In this document: positions 12,228-24,100 of the stretch, one piece after another
Position numbering within the stretch: the first letter of the stretch is position 1
How the letters are laid out: the number at the start of each line of letters is the position of its first letter
From: Phorcus lineatus
Lineage: Eukaryota > Mollusca > Gastropoda > Trochida > Trochidae
Direction: 5' to 3'
DNA: 64,000 nucleotides
Assembly: GCA_921293015.1 (NCBI GenBank)
Contig: OV121086.1
Location: 45,339,402-45,403,401 of the forward strand
Notes under the pieces: model-generated
What the model saw: only the letters and a program-made list of their open reading frames with translations
The model's database searches: none
What the model was told of the DNA's origin: nothing
Program-made: the position numbers and the translations under genes

Positions 12228-12310
12228 ACGCCAAGATAGCATTTAGTTAACATTAATGTATGGTACTAACGACTATCTTACCACTAAGAGAGCTTAGGAA
12301 GTCAAGGTTT
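12228..12310. mobile_element. MITE-like remnant (family shared with 33.1 kb)
   Basis: GCCAAGATAGC on the left and CTATCTTACCACTAAGAGAG on the right form a partly paired fold-back. The right part, including CACTAAGAGAGCTTAGGAAG, closely matches CACTAAGGGAGCTTTAAGAA near 33195 and more weakly 7650. A dispersed family with complementary ends and no coding capacity fits a decayed MITE. The superfamily is not determined and no target duplication is visible. Confidence 0.4.
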
Positions 12311-14288
12311 CTTCCTTTTCGTGAAAATCCTAGCCTTAAATACATTTCACATTTCATTTTTATATAGAGGATACGCTTGAAACAGCTTCTCCTTATCATT
12401 CATTTGATCACGTTACGGAGACACAAACAAAATTTCAGTCAATAATTCACAAGAAAAACAAATCACAAAGCATCAACTCACAAGCAACAAATTTCAATCA
12501 CCCCATTAATTTTCAAGAAATACAAAGATGCTCTGCGTCATGAAAAGCAAATGAAAAAATAAATTTCATTTGATTATTTAAAAATGTAATTAATTTGTCT
12601 TGCTAAAATGACAAATAAATTGAGTTTTATAATCAATGTGAATATAAAATTTTGAAATCAGCTTAAAACTTAGATGTGAAATTGTAATGTGAAGTATTTC
12701 ACTTTTAAAAAGGGAGTAAATATGCAGGAAGAAAACTAGCATAATCACCATAGCCGTGCATTATAGGTGAAACCTGCAAGCATTTGTTGAAACTAGGAAA
12801 TTCAGACTAATGCCGCTAATTGCTGAAAAATTGCCAAAGCATAACAATATTAACAATAACTCACTCTTTTACTCTAAATTCAGTGTATACTATACTGATA
12901 CTGATCATTCCCAATGATCTGGATGTGGAACCCTATTCTTATGATTTAATATCGAATTGCACTTACCAACCCAGCCCTAAACCTACACGGACATATTGAC
13001 ATATGGTATAGACACATACTCATAGTTTGACGCCTTGTGTCATGACGGACGCGATATCTGCAATAACCTCATATCACTATCGACAGCTGACGCAGGCCAA
13101 TATGAAGATAGCCCCTATGCATTGATTTCAATATTAACTAGCCAATCACAATCAATTGTCAGCAGTGATAATATCTCTAAGTTATCAAGCAGCCATGTTG
13201 GTAAAGTTTTTTTACTTCAGAGATACGACATGTTTCAAAGTCGCATGTTTCCCAAGAGAGTTTTGCATGCAAGTATTGACAAATATCTATTTTACAGGAG
13301 TTTATTGGAAGTATCTAGGGGAATAAAGACCTGATAAAACATCAGCATCTGTACAAACTCTAAATCAATGATGCCGTTTCACAATAAAAGATCGCCTCCA
13401 TACGGTCTCTGAAGACTTTATTAGCTAAGGGAAATTGTAGAACAGTGGATGGGTAAATGAGAATGCAAACATTTCAGCCGCGGTGAATTCTGAAATTAGA
13501 ATTTGTCACTGACGTGTGCACAAATGGTTTATTTCTGACAGTTTACATTGTAATCGGTTGTTTATTGGATAATCATTAACGGTATTCAGGTTTATGCAAA
13601 CATACAAAGTAATTATTTCTGTCGATGGAGGCTTACCATCAAGAAATTGATTTCAAAACATTAGAATCTGGTTTGACAATATATTTCTTCTTCAGAATAA
13701 AATAGCTTGTTTTATCTAAATAACATGAAATGTAAGAAAAATTGGTACAAAAGGTTCCAAAATTAGTCAAATTGTCACCAATTTAGAGATTATTTTTCAA
13801 TCATAACAAAGCACACAATTAGTTCATCATAGATCATATTCAGACAACACATATTGTGTTTTACCAACTTGGGTTAATAACATTAAGCCATAAATTTAAA
13901 CATGCGATTTGATTGGTTAATTGGAGAGCAAAACTATTAAAAGCATGCCATTCATCACTGCATTTCACAGCATAATTACCTTCACTTCAGAGGTATCTTT
14001 GGACCTTGAAAATAGTATAACAAATAAATTCATTATCATAAAAAATTCAAAATTATACTTAACTACAAAAGGATTCTCTATATATATAAAATGCAATCAT
14101 TCTGTTCAAACCTTCACAAAATTCAAACAAACATTTTAGAACAAAAGCCTATAAGTATATGATGTGATTTTACTTCTGAAAATCTAAATAGAATTGCTGA
14201 AAGGTGTGACCTGTATGATCTGTATCAGACATTATGTGAATATGTTTCAAACAAGGGTTGAGTTCTTAGTGGCGAGTTCTCTCATCGC
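12311..14288. other. Non-coding stretch, mostly AT-rich
   Basis: 12960-13230 is more complex and CpG-containing (CTTGTGTCATGACGGACGCG), with a CCAAT-like CAATCACAATC. The 99-codon ORF at 13035-13334 there has no recognisable features. The rest is AT-rich with nothing nameable. Confidence 0.35.
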
Positions 14289-14660
14289 CTACGAACTTGA
14301 CACAAATAAACCCGCAAACACGGACACCTGTGTACCAAGTAAAATTGTTTACGAGAGCTCAGAAGATGAAATTACATACCGAAGCCAATTACTACTTACA
14401 CATTACTACGGTTTGCTGCTATTTTGCTTAATCTATATGGATTGATATTTTAATAATTTTTTTGATCAAGTTTGTATATTAAGCTAAACAGACATTTGAA
14501 ATATATTGTCATATGCTTCAAAACAATAAGATTAGTGCTGAGTGTAAGATGCCAGTCTATAAATAATGAATATAGATATAAATAAATGAATAAATAAATA
14601 TATATATGTGTGTACACAGGTGTCACATGTTTACAACATCTATTTGTGTCAAGTTCATAG
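14289..14660. repeat. Inverted repeat, ~48-bp arms around a 275-bp loop
   Basis: The left arm at 14289-14336 (CTACGAACTTGACACAAATA, ending ACACCTGTGTAC) and the right arm at 14612-14660 are reverse complements with scattered differences. Weaker complementarity continues outward for about 20-30 bases on each side. The loop contains an AT-rich, ATAA-repetitive segment. This looks like a fold-back or MITE-type element, or an old inverted duplication. No target duplication was identified. The small ORFs on both strands are products of the same arms. Confidence 0.6.
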
Positions 14661-15598
14661 ATAATGTGATGCACTAGTAACACTACCTACAATGTGTAAA
14701 AATTCAAATAGACGTTCTCGAAGGCTTCAATACATCTAGGGATTTCCCCTTACTTCCTCATTCCTAAATCTCTGTCTATAAACTTAAAAAACATTGGTAC
14801 ACAGTTGTTGGATGTTTTAAAAGATTTCTTCCCTGTGAAAATTATCTATGTGACAAACCACTTACTATGAATACAAATGCTTAACATCTGTGTAACAAAT
14901 GTTTCAATAAATCTCACCATTCATCCTCACTTTTTGACGTCAAACCTCTGTCTTTCTGTACTTTTAAGAGCAAGATGATTTCCTCTCTTATTGATATTCA
15001 TTTGTAACTTGTGTCGCATGTTAACAGTTATTTTTGTGCCAAGATCATAATGTCAATAAGAGCAACTGAAATATAATGTTTACTATTTGATCTCTATTGC
15101 ATCACAAGACTATTCTGTTTGTGATATAGTGTTGCGTACTTCAAAAAATGAATTTTAATTACTTTTATATAAGTTTGATTCATTTCTAGTTAAGGTCAGT
15201 CTACTAACATGAGCATATGACTTACTAAGTACACAAATATTTATCATCTTTGTACCAAATTTTTTCAGTCATGATTGTCCTTATTATTTCAACTAAGCAT
15301 TGTTCTTATTGTTAGATTTCTAGTTAAAGGTCAGTCCAATAATAGAGCTGTCAATCTCTCTCTGCATGATGAAAGTTTTGCTACATCACTTCTGGCAACG
15401 CAAAGAACACATACACCTGACCTTATTATCAACCAGTTATTGTACATATAATAAATTGAAAACTTCTCAGTCTTATAATAAAGGAATCATTTACATTTGA
15501 CGTTTCACACACAACAATACACAGATGCCATATGGGCAGTCAACATGATGTCATGCATGATCGCACATTGTCCACATTCCACACTCGGAATCACTCAC
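14661..15598. other. AT-rich stretch, nothing recognised
   Basis: No supported exon or repeat. 15490-15600 becomes GC-richer toward the neighbouring exon candidate. Confidence 0.4.
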
Positions 15599-15703
15599 CC
15601 AAGATGACCGGCTCACATTTATTCTCAACCCGACAGAGAGCAGGGCAAGCCCGTTATACCGTGCCAAACAGAATACATGTCTTTGACAGCGAATAACAGT
15701 CAT
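15599..15703 (-). CDS. Weak candidate exon, unknown protein
   Basis: On the minus strand 35 codons, phase 0/0, lie between an acceptor with a pyrimidine-rich tract (TTCATTCTCCTGCGGAG) and a donor GTGAGT after CATCTTGG. The peptide starts MTVIRCQRHVFCLARYNG and ends INVSRSSW. The surrounding ORF extends from 15551 to 15769. The segment is GC-richer than its flanks. The peptide is Cys-containing and partly hydrophobic, unlike the charged exons at 20.9 and 62.9 kb, so membership in the same gene is doubtful. It could equally be a conserved non-coding segment with chance splice motifs. Confidence 0.2.
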
Positions 15704-15984
15704 CTCCGCAGGAGAATGAACCCAAGGTGATTCGGTGAAGGTTTTATATTCCCGTTTGAATGAAAACATTAATTTTCATAGGCGTAGTACATTAGGCTGG
15801 TGAGATTCCCTCTGTGATGCAGCCATTAAACACTGCTACAACAAACCACAGCTTTATCATATTTTTGTACTTACTGATTATCACACTTTTATTAGGGTTT
15901 TTTTTCATATACAATTTGCAATCTGCAGGTCTTGGTATATTCTGGAAATGTCTGTTTTCAGAAAGTGGCAGACTCATGAAAATT

Positions 15985-16230
15985 CTTGAAAAGGTTATCT
16001 TTGACATGTGGTCACACATTAATTAATCCCGAATAGCTTATCTTTAACCAGTGGTCACATAATAATTATTCCTGAATAGCTTATCTTTAACCAGTGGTCA
16101 CCTAATGATTATTCCTGAATATCCTATCTTTGACCAGTGGCCATATCATGGTTATTCCTGAATTGGTTATCTTTGATAAGTTGCCACCTAATGATTATTC
16201 CCCAAAAGCCTGTCTTAGACCAGTGGCCAT
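15985..16230 (+). repeat. 43-bp tandem repeat, about six copies
   Basis: The core TTATCTTTAACCAGTGGTCA and variants occurs at 15995, 16038, 16081, 16124, 16167 and 16210, exactly 43 bp apart each time. Copies differ by substitutions but show no net indels. There is no coding frame across the array. Confidence 0.9.
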
Positions 16231-17154
16231 GTTCTTTCATTTTTTCATGTTTGTAAAAACCAATCATTAGCCATTCAGAATGAGGAGAGACACTCATTAA
16301 CTGAAGAAAATTTTGTGAAGTTTAATTGTTGGTCAAGTCTTAATGATGTTTGATGGTCAGCTATTGTTCATGTCACATATAATTTTAAATACAGTTTTCT
16401 TATACTTTCAATTTTAGACAGAACTTTTAAGAGGATATTTGGTAATGATTAAGAACTGCTGAGGAAAGATTAAACTGCCTGTACATTTTAATGTATTTAG
16501 ACTTCCTGATTAAATGCCCATTTGGATATTTGAATTTCACTTTCTAATACAAAACTTCTGAAGACAAAAGACGAAAAGTTTTAAGAAAATTGATGCTACC
16601 ATATATTTGCTTTCATCTGTGTAAATTGAAATAAAAAAACCTTTGCTTTGGGATATGTTTCCTTCATTACATTTTAATTATCAATGCAGCGGGCATATAT
16701 TAAGATTTACAATATGTTAAAAGATCCCTTTTATCTGAAAGAAAAATGTATTCTTTACACAATCATTTTATATGTTATGGTATTTCAAATCTGCAAGTTG
16801 TATTAAATACATAGGTAAATTGATATGTCCTGCCCTTAAGACAGGACGGGCTTGTTAAAAGCATCCATAGAGCATCGCTGTTTGTAGAGTACTGGGGTAC
16901 ACAGTGGACAATAGATGCAAATGAAAGGCCGCATGAGAAATATGGTTCAGAGCTTATCTGTTGACTCACCAGAAGACACAGTCTATTATCAGGTCCTGAA
17001 CAGAACTATTCAATACTGAGGGTGAATAAACATAACCTCCCAACATTCATTATCTACTTAGAAGTAAGTACAATTTCTCAGGCATATTTTATTTGCAATT
17101 TTTCTTTTATAAAGCAAATGATTTATTTGCCCTGTGTAAACAAATAATGCCGTT
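16231..17154. other. Non-coding stretch, nothing recognised
   Basis: AT-rich. A GTGAGT-like donor on the minus strand near 16965 is preceded by only a 26-base interval to an AG, which I consider noise. Confidence 0.4.
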
Positions 17155-17183
17155 TTTCAAAGGGTGGGAGTAGTTTACAAACT

Positions 17184-17258
17184 AGCCTCTCTTTCAATCA
17201 GCCGTTACCGAAGAATTGGGCAAGGCTGACCTTGACCTTCATCATTGAAAGAGAGGCT
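17184..17258. promoter_or_regulatory. 15-bp perfect inverted repeat enclosing a nuclear-receptor-like DR0 site
   Basis: AGCCTCTCTTTCAAT at 17184-17198 and ATTGAAAGAGAGGCT at 17244-17258 are perfect reverse complements with a 45-base loop. The loop contains TGACCTTGACCTT at 17227-17239, whose complement reads as two adjacent AGGTCA half-sites and also contains TCAAGGTCA, the monomeric site of NR5A/ERR-type receptors. The symmetric arms suggest a small hairpin, an element end pair or a composite regulatory site. Function is inferred from motif knowledge only. Confidence 0.4.
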
Positions 17259-17516
17259 GACTGACACACATGTGAATGTTGATGCTATGCAAGTTGTTTG
17301 TTCAATGTGCCCCGAAAAGCGCGAGTTGGGTTCGAGTGTTTTGTTTGTTGGTCTGTAGAAGAAGAAAATAGAAGAATATGTTAAACTCGGACATGGAAGA
17401 TCCCTAAGATGGCTAATTGCTCCATATTGAGTACAATTGCTGACAATCTTTCCCCGAAAGCTTGGTGGATATTTGGTGCATAGGCCCTAGTCAAAAGTTT
17501 TCAGACGGGGTTAAAA

Positions 17517-17702
17517 ATGACACGTTATTTTAGTTTGGTCTCTCACGCAATGGCTGAATACCTGAAAGTAATGTTAGAAGAAGAAACGCCTCAATTGTAT
17601 AGCATAGCTTTGACTATAGCACTGTTAGGAGCTTCGGCTGCAGCGAGACTGCTGACTGACATGCTACTGGGTGATTGTGCTGTTCATGCAACAACTTATT
17701 GA
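17517..17702 (+). CDS. Small ORF (61 codons) followed by a polyadenylation signal
   Basis: ATG at 17517 opens 61 codons ending TGA at 17700-17702, and AATAAA follows at 17709-17714. The peptide starts MTRYFSLVSHAMAEYL and has a moderately hydrophobic middle (IALTIALLGASAAARLL), which is too ambiguous to call a membrane segment. No homolog is recognised and no splice acceptor stands out upstream. The short gap between stop and AATAAA would fit a tiny terminal exon, but AATAAA is frequent in AT-rich DNA. Most likely a chance ORF. Confidence 0.12.
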   Translation: MTRYFSLVSHAMAEYLKVMLEEETPQLYSIALTIALLGASAAARLLTDMLLGDCAVHATTY

Positions 17703-17942
17703 AAGTGCAATAAAGAAATTTAATGAATTTACAGCTCAAATATGCAAAAATACTTTTTTTACATGTCTTTCATAAAATGTTATTAGTATATGTTAGACTG
17801 TGCTTGGATAACTAGGAATATACCATTGTCAGTAGAAGGGAGTTACTATTTACATTTGAATGAATACAGAATATCTTTTTTATCGTCTTTAAAATAGGTT
17901 TAGATCCCATGGTTAAAATTTGGTACGTCTATAAGCAATAAA

Positions 17943-17943
<1 letters not shown>

Positions 17944-17976
<33 letters not shown>
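17944..17976. repeat. (TA)n microsatellite
   Basis: About 16 uninterrupted TA dinucleotides. It is the longest pure dinucleotide run in the window. Confidence 0.95.
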
Positions 17977-17979
<3 letters not shown>

Positions 17980-20940
17980 AAAGCATTTAAGATTTGTCAC
18001 AAAAATAGATATTATGTCCTTTGTTTAAATTTTTAACAATTTCTTTTTTAAAAAATTACACAACATTTCACTTATCTGTTAAGCAGTAATCTTGTAGGGC
18101 TCTAGATGATAAAAGAAACTAAAGACACATAATATACTATCTATAATACTAACAAATTACAATTTTCCAATCTTGTAGTTCACTTATCTTGATGGTAAGG
18201 GGGAACCTTCAAATATCCATATTTGAAATAATTTACTATTTGTTGCCCAATTTCTTAAACAGTAAAGAAGTCATTTTTTTCCTTGGATGTGTGTGTTTCT
18301 AGCACTAGGGGAAGCTGACTTGCAGAGTGTATTGAAGATGCTATGTTGATTAAGGCTTAAAGACGCTTAACTGGGTGTTTATTCAGAGTATTTGAATATC
18401 ACACCTTGGATGTCCAGTCACTAAATGTCACCCATCTAGGCAGGTGGAAAACTACTACGTTGTGGATGCTTTTCATTATTTCGTAACCATGTGTTTCCAC
18501 TTCTTATTCTTTTCCTAATTATTCTGGTATTAATTAAATAATTGTCTCTAGATTATATATTTCCAAATAAATCCTTTGATCAAAATTTGTTTAAATTTCT
18601 TGTAGAAAATATTATAAATTTTTCAAAATGTTTCAAACTGCAAATGTTTTTCCATCATATATCAAATACTATTAGTTACAGATTTCTCTTTTATTAATTT
18701 TTTAAAACCTGACTTAACTACAATACAATAACAATACTCTTATGTATAAATCAGTTGTATTCAAATACAAGATTGCAAACGCAGTAGTTAATCTAAAAAG
18801 AATGTTGGTTTTCAAACCAGAGACAATTTCTTCTTCCATGCTGGTCTGTGTTGGTGAAGAGAGGCAGTTTTATTGCAATCTGTCCCTATAGAGTTTGCTA
18901 CACATCATTTGATAATTGCCAATTTTGATACAAAGAAAAAATCCCATAAATAAGACAAACTGATGGCGGTAACAATCTGCGACCAATAAGTGTGTTTGTT
19001 TCTATCATTCATGTATTCATTTCAGTCAGACGCAGGATCAAATTCACATTACGCTGGTAGGCGATGACACCTCCTGTACTAAAGCAGAAGTCCTGTCCTC
19101 ATTTGCATGCAGATTAGTCGTGGAATGATGCCAGAGTCAGCTCTGGTCCCCTTGGTAATATATTCAAAGAAAATTGGCAAGAAGTAATCGTAGGTTGGAA
19201 TTGAGAACAACATGTAACAAAGTTGAAGACAACTAAATCTTGGTATATCATCTATCATCTATGGAAAATTGTCAAGAATCAAGATAAAGCAAGTATATAG
19301 TCTAGTCTTGGTAATGTTGTCGAGTTAAACATACAAATTGTCTGATGAACGTCCTAACCTTCAGCGTATGTTGATGCCAAGATGAAGTTTGGAAAATATT
19401 TTGCAAATCTTGGTTATATATTCCGAGAATATTGGCAACAAATTTTCAGTTGGTCATATGAACCTACAAACGATGTAAATGACAGTGGGGTCTGATGCTT
19501 CACAGATTATTCATATCTCTCTAAACTCAAGACAGTCAGACTAATCAGTTTTGCAAATAAACCCAGTAAAATCGAGTTCCCTGAACCTATAAGACAAAGG
19601 CAAGATCCATCATGTGTAAGTTGCTTACTAAATACGATTGGGATTCTGATCACGAGGTGACTAATCAAACGTTAAATTACCAACGGAGTGATACACGGCA
19701 ACTAATGAGAGGCTCACAACCTTCAGAGAAACGGAGGAGGAGGGTTTGTTGCACGATAAGAACCGACTCCTTGCTACATATTTGGTTGTAAATCAAACAA
19801 AATTGCATGCTGCTTGCTTGTAGGGTCAAAAAGATTATGCCACGCTACTTTCACTAGGTGATAAGTGCATACAGAAGTTATATATCTCACTCCCAAGGAA
19901 GAATATCTTCCTGCAATCCATCATGGCTGCCAGCTGACAAATGAGGTAAAAATCCTCCTACATAAGAGTTTGAGGAATAAAATATTGTGCAGGTTACGTT
20001 AATTTTCTTGTTATTTGAAACATTTACACATAAATTTGATCTCCTCTAATGATGCAATGCATATTCAGAAGAGATATTTAGAAAATTGAGTTATAGTTTC
20101 CTACAGGTTAGGCAATTAGGAGAAAAATGTTATGTATGTAGAAGCATCTTGCACTTAAATACCTTCATATCTATGCAAAATATAAAAAAAATCAAATATA
20201 TTGTTATATTACAACTATTGCATGTGTCCTTATTTCTTCAAATCTTTATATGAAATAAGGATTAATATCCTTTAAAAAATATAGGATTTTGGGGGAAATC
20301 CAGCTCTTTAGAAGAAATGTAAACTTAAAAATAAGAGTGCAAATTTTGCTTGTGATAATAATTCTAAGAAAATGATAAAACTAGCAACAAATCTTTCAAA
20401 TGCTGGATGAATAAAAAACTCTCCTAAAATATAAGAGAACCTTGTAAATAAGCATTTTGTTAGTTTGATATTGCATTTAAACTATTTTTAAACTTGTGTT
20501 CTGTTCAAAAGGCAGAAGAGCAAAAGGTCATATGCTGATGAGAATAAAAATGAGTTTAGATTTGTATACATAAGCAGCTTATAAAATTATAACGAATAAA
20601 AATATTTAAAATCAAGATACATCAATATTCATGAATACATTTAGTAATATACAAAACTTCCTAAAATGTAAACATCAAAGAAAGAAATGCATCATTCAAA
20701 TGACTTCCTGGTTTACTATGGATCTGAGACATGCCCAACTCTTTGACTGCAGATGCCCATGAAACACTATGGTTCTAAACTTTGGCTTACGCTTCCTTCA
20801 AATGTGAACAATAATGAAACTCAATGTATGGATCCCAGATAACGCCCACACGAAGCTATACCCCAGAATTTCATTTCACCATGCATTTGACTTTTCGACT
20901 ACCAGACATAAAGCAGTAAGAGTGACTAGAGCTACAGTAC
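17980..20940. other. Intron-like stretch with patches of higher complexity
   Basis: Mostly AT-rich. 18955-19165 and 19600-19790 have more even composition. The former includes CTCATTTGCATGCAG, the complement of an octamer (ATGCAAAT) core. No open segment with matching splice sites was found. If the coiled-coil exon at 20941 is followed by the candidate at 10133, this is intron. Confidence 0.35.
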
Positions 20941-21105
20941 CTGAGTGCGGGTCTGTTCCTCTTGGGATCGGCGGTGTTCTCTGAGTTCATCCTGGAGGTG
21001 GAGCAGATGTTGCTGCAGACGTAGTTTCTCCTGCAGTTGCTCGTGGCGCTCTCGTCTCACCTCAGTCTTTGCAACTTCCCAGGATGCACTCAGGCTCTCG
21101 TAGCG
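20941..21105 (-). CDS. Internal exon of a coiled-coil protein
   Basis: On the minus strand exactly 55 codons, phase 0/0, lie between an acceptor (TATATTTCAG) and a donor (CACTCAG followed by GTACTG). The peptide begins RYESLSASWEVAKTEV and continues with RRERHEQLQEKLRLQQHLL, then LQDELREHRRSQEEQTRTQ. It is strongly charged and rich in Gln, Glu, Arg and Leu, with leucines at heptad-like spacing and no proline or glycine, as expected of a continuous alpha-helical coiled coil. Such segments are found in centrosomal, cytoskeletal and scaffold proteins; I cannot assign the family. GC content is well above the flanking introns. It would follow the exon at 62879-63053 and precede the candidate at 10133-10249 if one gene spans the window. 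Confidence 0.8.
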
Positions 21106-24100
21106 CTGAAATATAAAATATTGTATTCATTATGACATCATTGGTAAGTTTATAATTTCATATAAATTGCTTTAAATTTAAATTGAAACGCCGCATTCAT
21201 TGCATTAGAGATGGACTGTCAATAAAACTTATGGACATCATGGACACTTACATAACTTGCATACAAAGATGGTATTAGATCATATCATTAATTTAGTACC
21301 ATTAAAACTTGCATATGAATCAGTTCTTTATATGAACCAAATTTTTTGAGTATAAACCAAGGTATTAGACAGGATACAACTAACCATACAGCTTGAATAC
21401 CTAACATCATGTAAAACTTGATCTCAAGGTTTAAAGATAGAAAATGAGACAGTGTTTGAAGAAGCATCATGCCAAGTCCTGTAGCCTGACAATAACATGA
21501 CATCAAGGTCACGAAGACTCGTTGTACGTGTCATATGCAAAACAAACTAGCTGGGCTACAAAACAAAGCATTTAAGATGGCCACCAAGAAGCTAGAATAA
21601 TGAAATGGATGGATTACATATTCTGTAGAGGGATGACGAAGAGGGTGTTACACAACAATTGGAATTGGAAATATTAGTTTTGACTTAGCATGACCAAAAG
21701 GAGTGATATATATTTCTTGCATTTGAAATCTGAATACTCACAAAGTAGGTATGAATCATGTTTTATCCATGAAACTAATTTACAGATTAAATGGAAATGG
21801 AGGTTCAAGTCCAACCTTAACGAGAGTTCAAAGAATATTTATCTCGAGGAAGCTACACATACAGCACTGAAACAAGTCATGAATTAATCCATCAAGGAAC
21901 ACCAAGCATTCTCTTTACACAGATCCCGAAGGGAAAGATACAAGATGCTTCTTTAGCTGCAGATAGGGCGGAACTCCTCACACCACAAGCCTCACCTCCA
22001 CAGACAGAATTGTATAGGATATACATAAGGAACATCTCATTAATCACCCTGTGAGGAGCAGCAGGCTCCAGTATCAAGCCAATGCATTTTTCTTCCTTGT
22101 GCAATTCATTGCTTCCTCAAGACATACATATGTAAGAGGAAGGTCAAGGCCGCGGGAAGAAATTCAGAGACGCAGGAATGATAATCAATATTCTATAGTT
22201 GCGACCGGCATGAATATGAGACTGGTCAAGAAGCAGTGAAGTGATGGAGAGAACTGGCCGATTCTTGGCCTATGTAACCCTGCAATATAGACCAGTCTTC
22301 GAATGTGACATAGGTTCATTCTGCTGGATATTGGGCAGATGAAACAGTGCCGCAATGCGGCTTCTAATGTCTTTTATGCATTACCATTATTTAAGTACAT
22401 GTTCCACCAACGCCTGTGGACAAAGGAATGTACCCATTAGACAACAATGTAGATCCTGGCAGAGTGAGAAGGAGAGATGGAGATTGACTTATGATTGATT
22501 TGTGTAAACTGATCGAGGTTTCAATGCAAAGTTTGCACTGATAGGACAATCAGAATACATGGTAATTGCTTCGTTCACCCTTACAAATATACTCCAAAAG
22601 GATTCCATTATGGATCTTTGTCAGGCTGGCACGCTTCTCCGATAACATGCCAAACGATCCTTCAAAGGTCACATAGTTGTAAAAATCATTCAACAAATGG
22701 ATGATAATCCCCAAAGAATATTATAAATCAATTAAACCATCTGTTCAATTTGAGTCTAAATTTCAATCCCCGAGGTCTGGTATTAACGATAGCAATTGTT
22801 TTGAGAGGTTTTAGTAAAACATTCACATCATGCATGTTATAATTTGCAAAACAACATCAATTGCTATTACGTGGGGAAATAATTGAAAATGTGTAGCTAG
22901 TGTATAATTTACTTTAACTAGTCTTTGATGAATTTGTGGGTTAAAATGTAAGCTCAAATTTGTATGAGTAAAATGTCATTTGAAAAAAAATATGAACTGA
23001 AAACATAGAGTCAATAGGTGAACTATAAATAAATCTATTTTATGCACATTCTACAAAAAGAGTTTTGACAAATCAAAAGAGGTATTACTTATTGAATATC
23101 CCACATATCTAAAAAGTTGTCTAAGTTTAAATTTTCAAGATGACATCTTTTAAAATTTCAATGCTTGTTTATCGTAATTTACAACTATTTCCTTACACTG
23201 GCCCAGATGGAGTCTATTTCTTTTCTTTTTTCTTTTCTTTCTATATCTGTAAAAACTGTTATATATATATATTGTATGGTAAAAATAAAAACATTTCTTG
23301 TGAGTAAAGAGATCAAAATAATTTTACTGAAGAAAGGTCTAAATTCATGTCAAACTGTCACAGCACATTAGCTATATTGATGTAATAAAGCTTGTAATAT
23401 CATAAGCAAGCTTATCTAATGATGATGAGCATAACATAGAGAAGCAAGAGAATATAACCACATCCTTCACGCAAAATGATGCCTTACAAACACGGTTTGC
23501 AGTACACGATGTGAAGTTTGCATGACAACTGCTCTTTATAAAATTGAATTCTCAGCAAATTGTTCACACACATGACTCAGAACAATTTCAATGACTTCGG
23601 CCTCATTCACTGGAAATGGATTATTAGCGCAACATTTCACATCTACACAACATTCCCATTGAAATCATCTCAGCTTTTGCTAGCTTTGTTGTTTCTTACA
23701 TTTCACAAGATCGTATTACAAAGGAGTCCATCTTTCTCAGGTCTAAATCATCCAAACACATCCCATATTTGTTGGTTAATATTTATCAAATAAGGATACA
23801 TTTAAGTTAACCCTCTCTGTGCTGTGTGAGAAGAAACTTGCCCTCTTGTACAAATTAACCCTGTAACTACCAATCCTGACACAAGCAGACTGGCATCAGT
23901 ACAGATATTTCCTTTTTCGAAAGTTGCTATTCCCCTCAAATCTTATGACATTTCTCAATTTTCCAGCTGCAGTTTGATATACATAATATATGTATAGAAT
24001 CATCAGACATTCTTAACTCGTTTGTACTAACTGTCTCTACCATGAAATTACACTATCCGTCCTCAACCAATGAATATTAGAGGATAACACAGTTATGAGA

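Noticed and set aside
16969-16995. 26-bp microexon before GTGAGT on the minus strand
   Set aside because: Same reason: too short to distinguish from chance.
22004-22056. 53-bp splice-bounded segment on the minus strand with a good pyrimidine tract
   Set aside because: Phase 1 at its end does not fit the neighbouring coiled-coil exon, and it is too short to stand alone.
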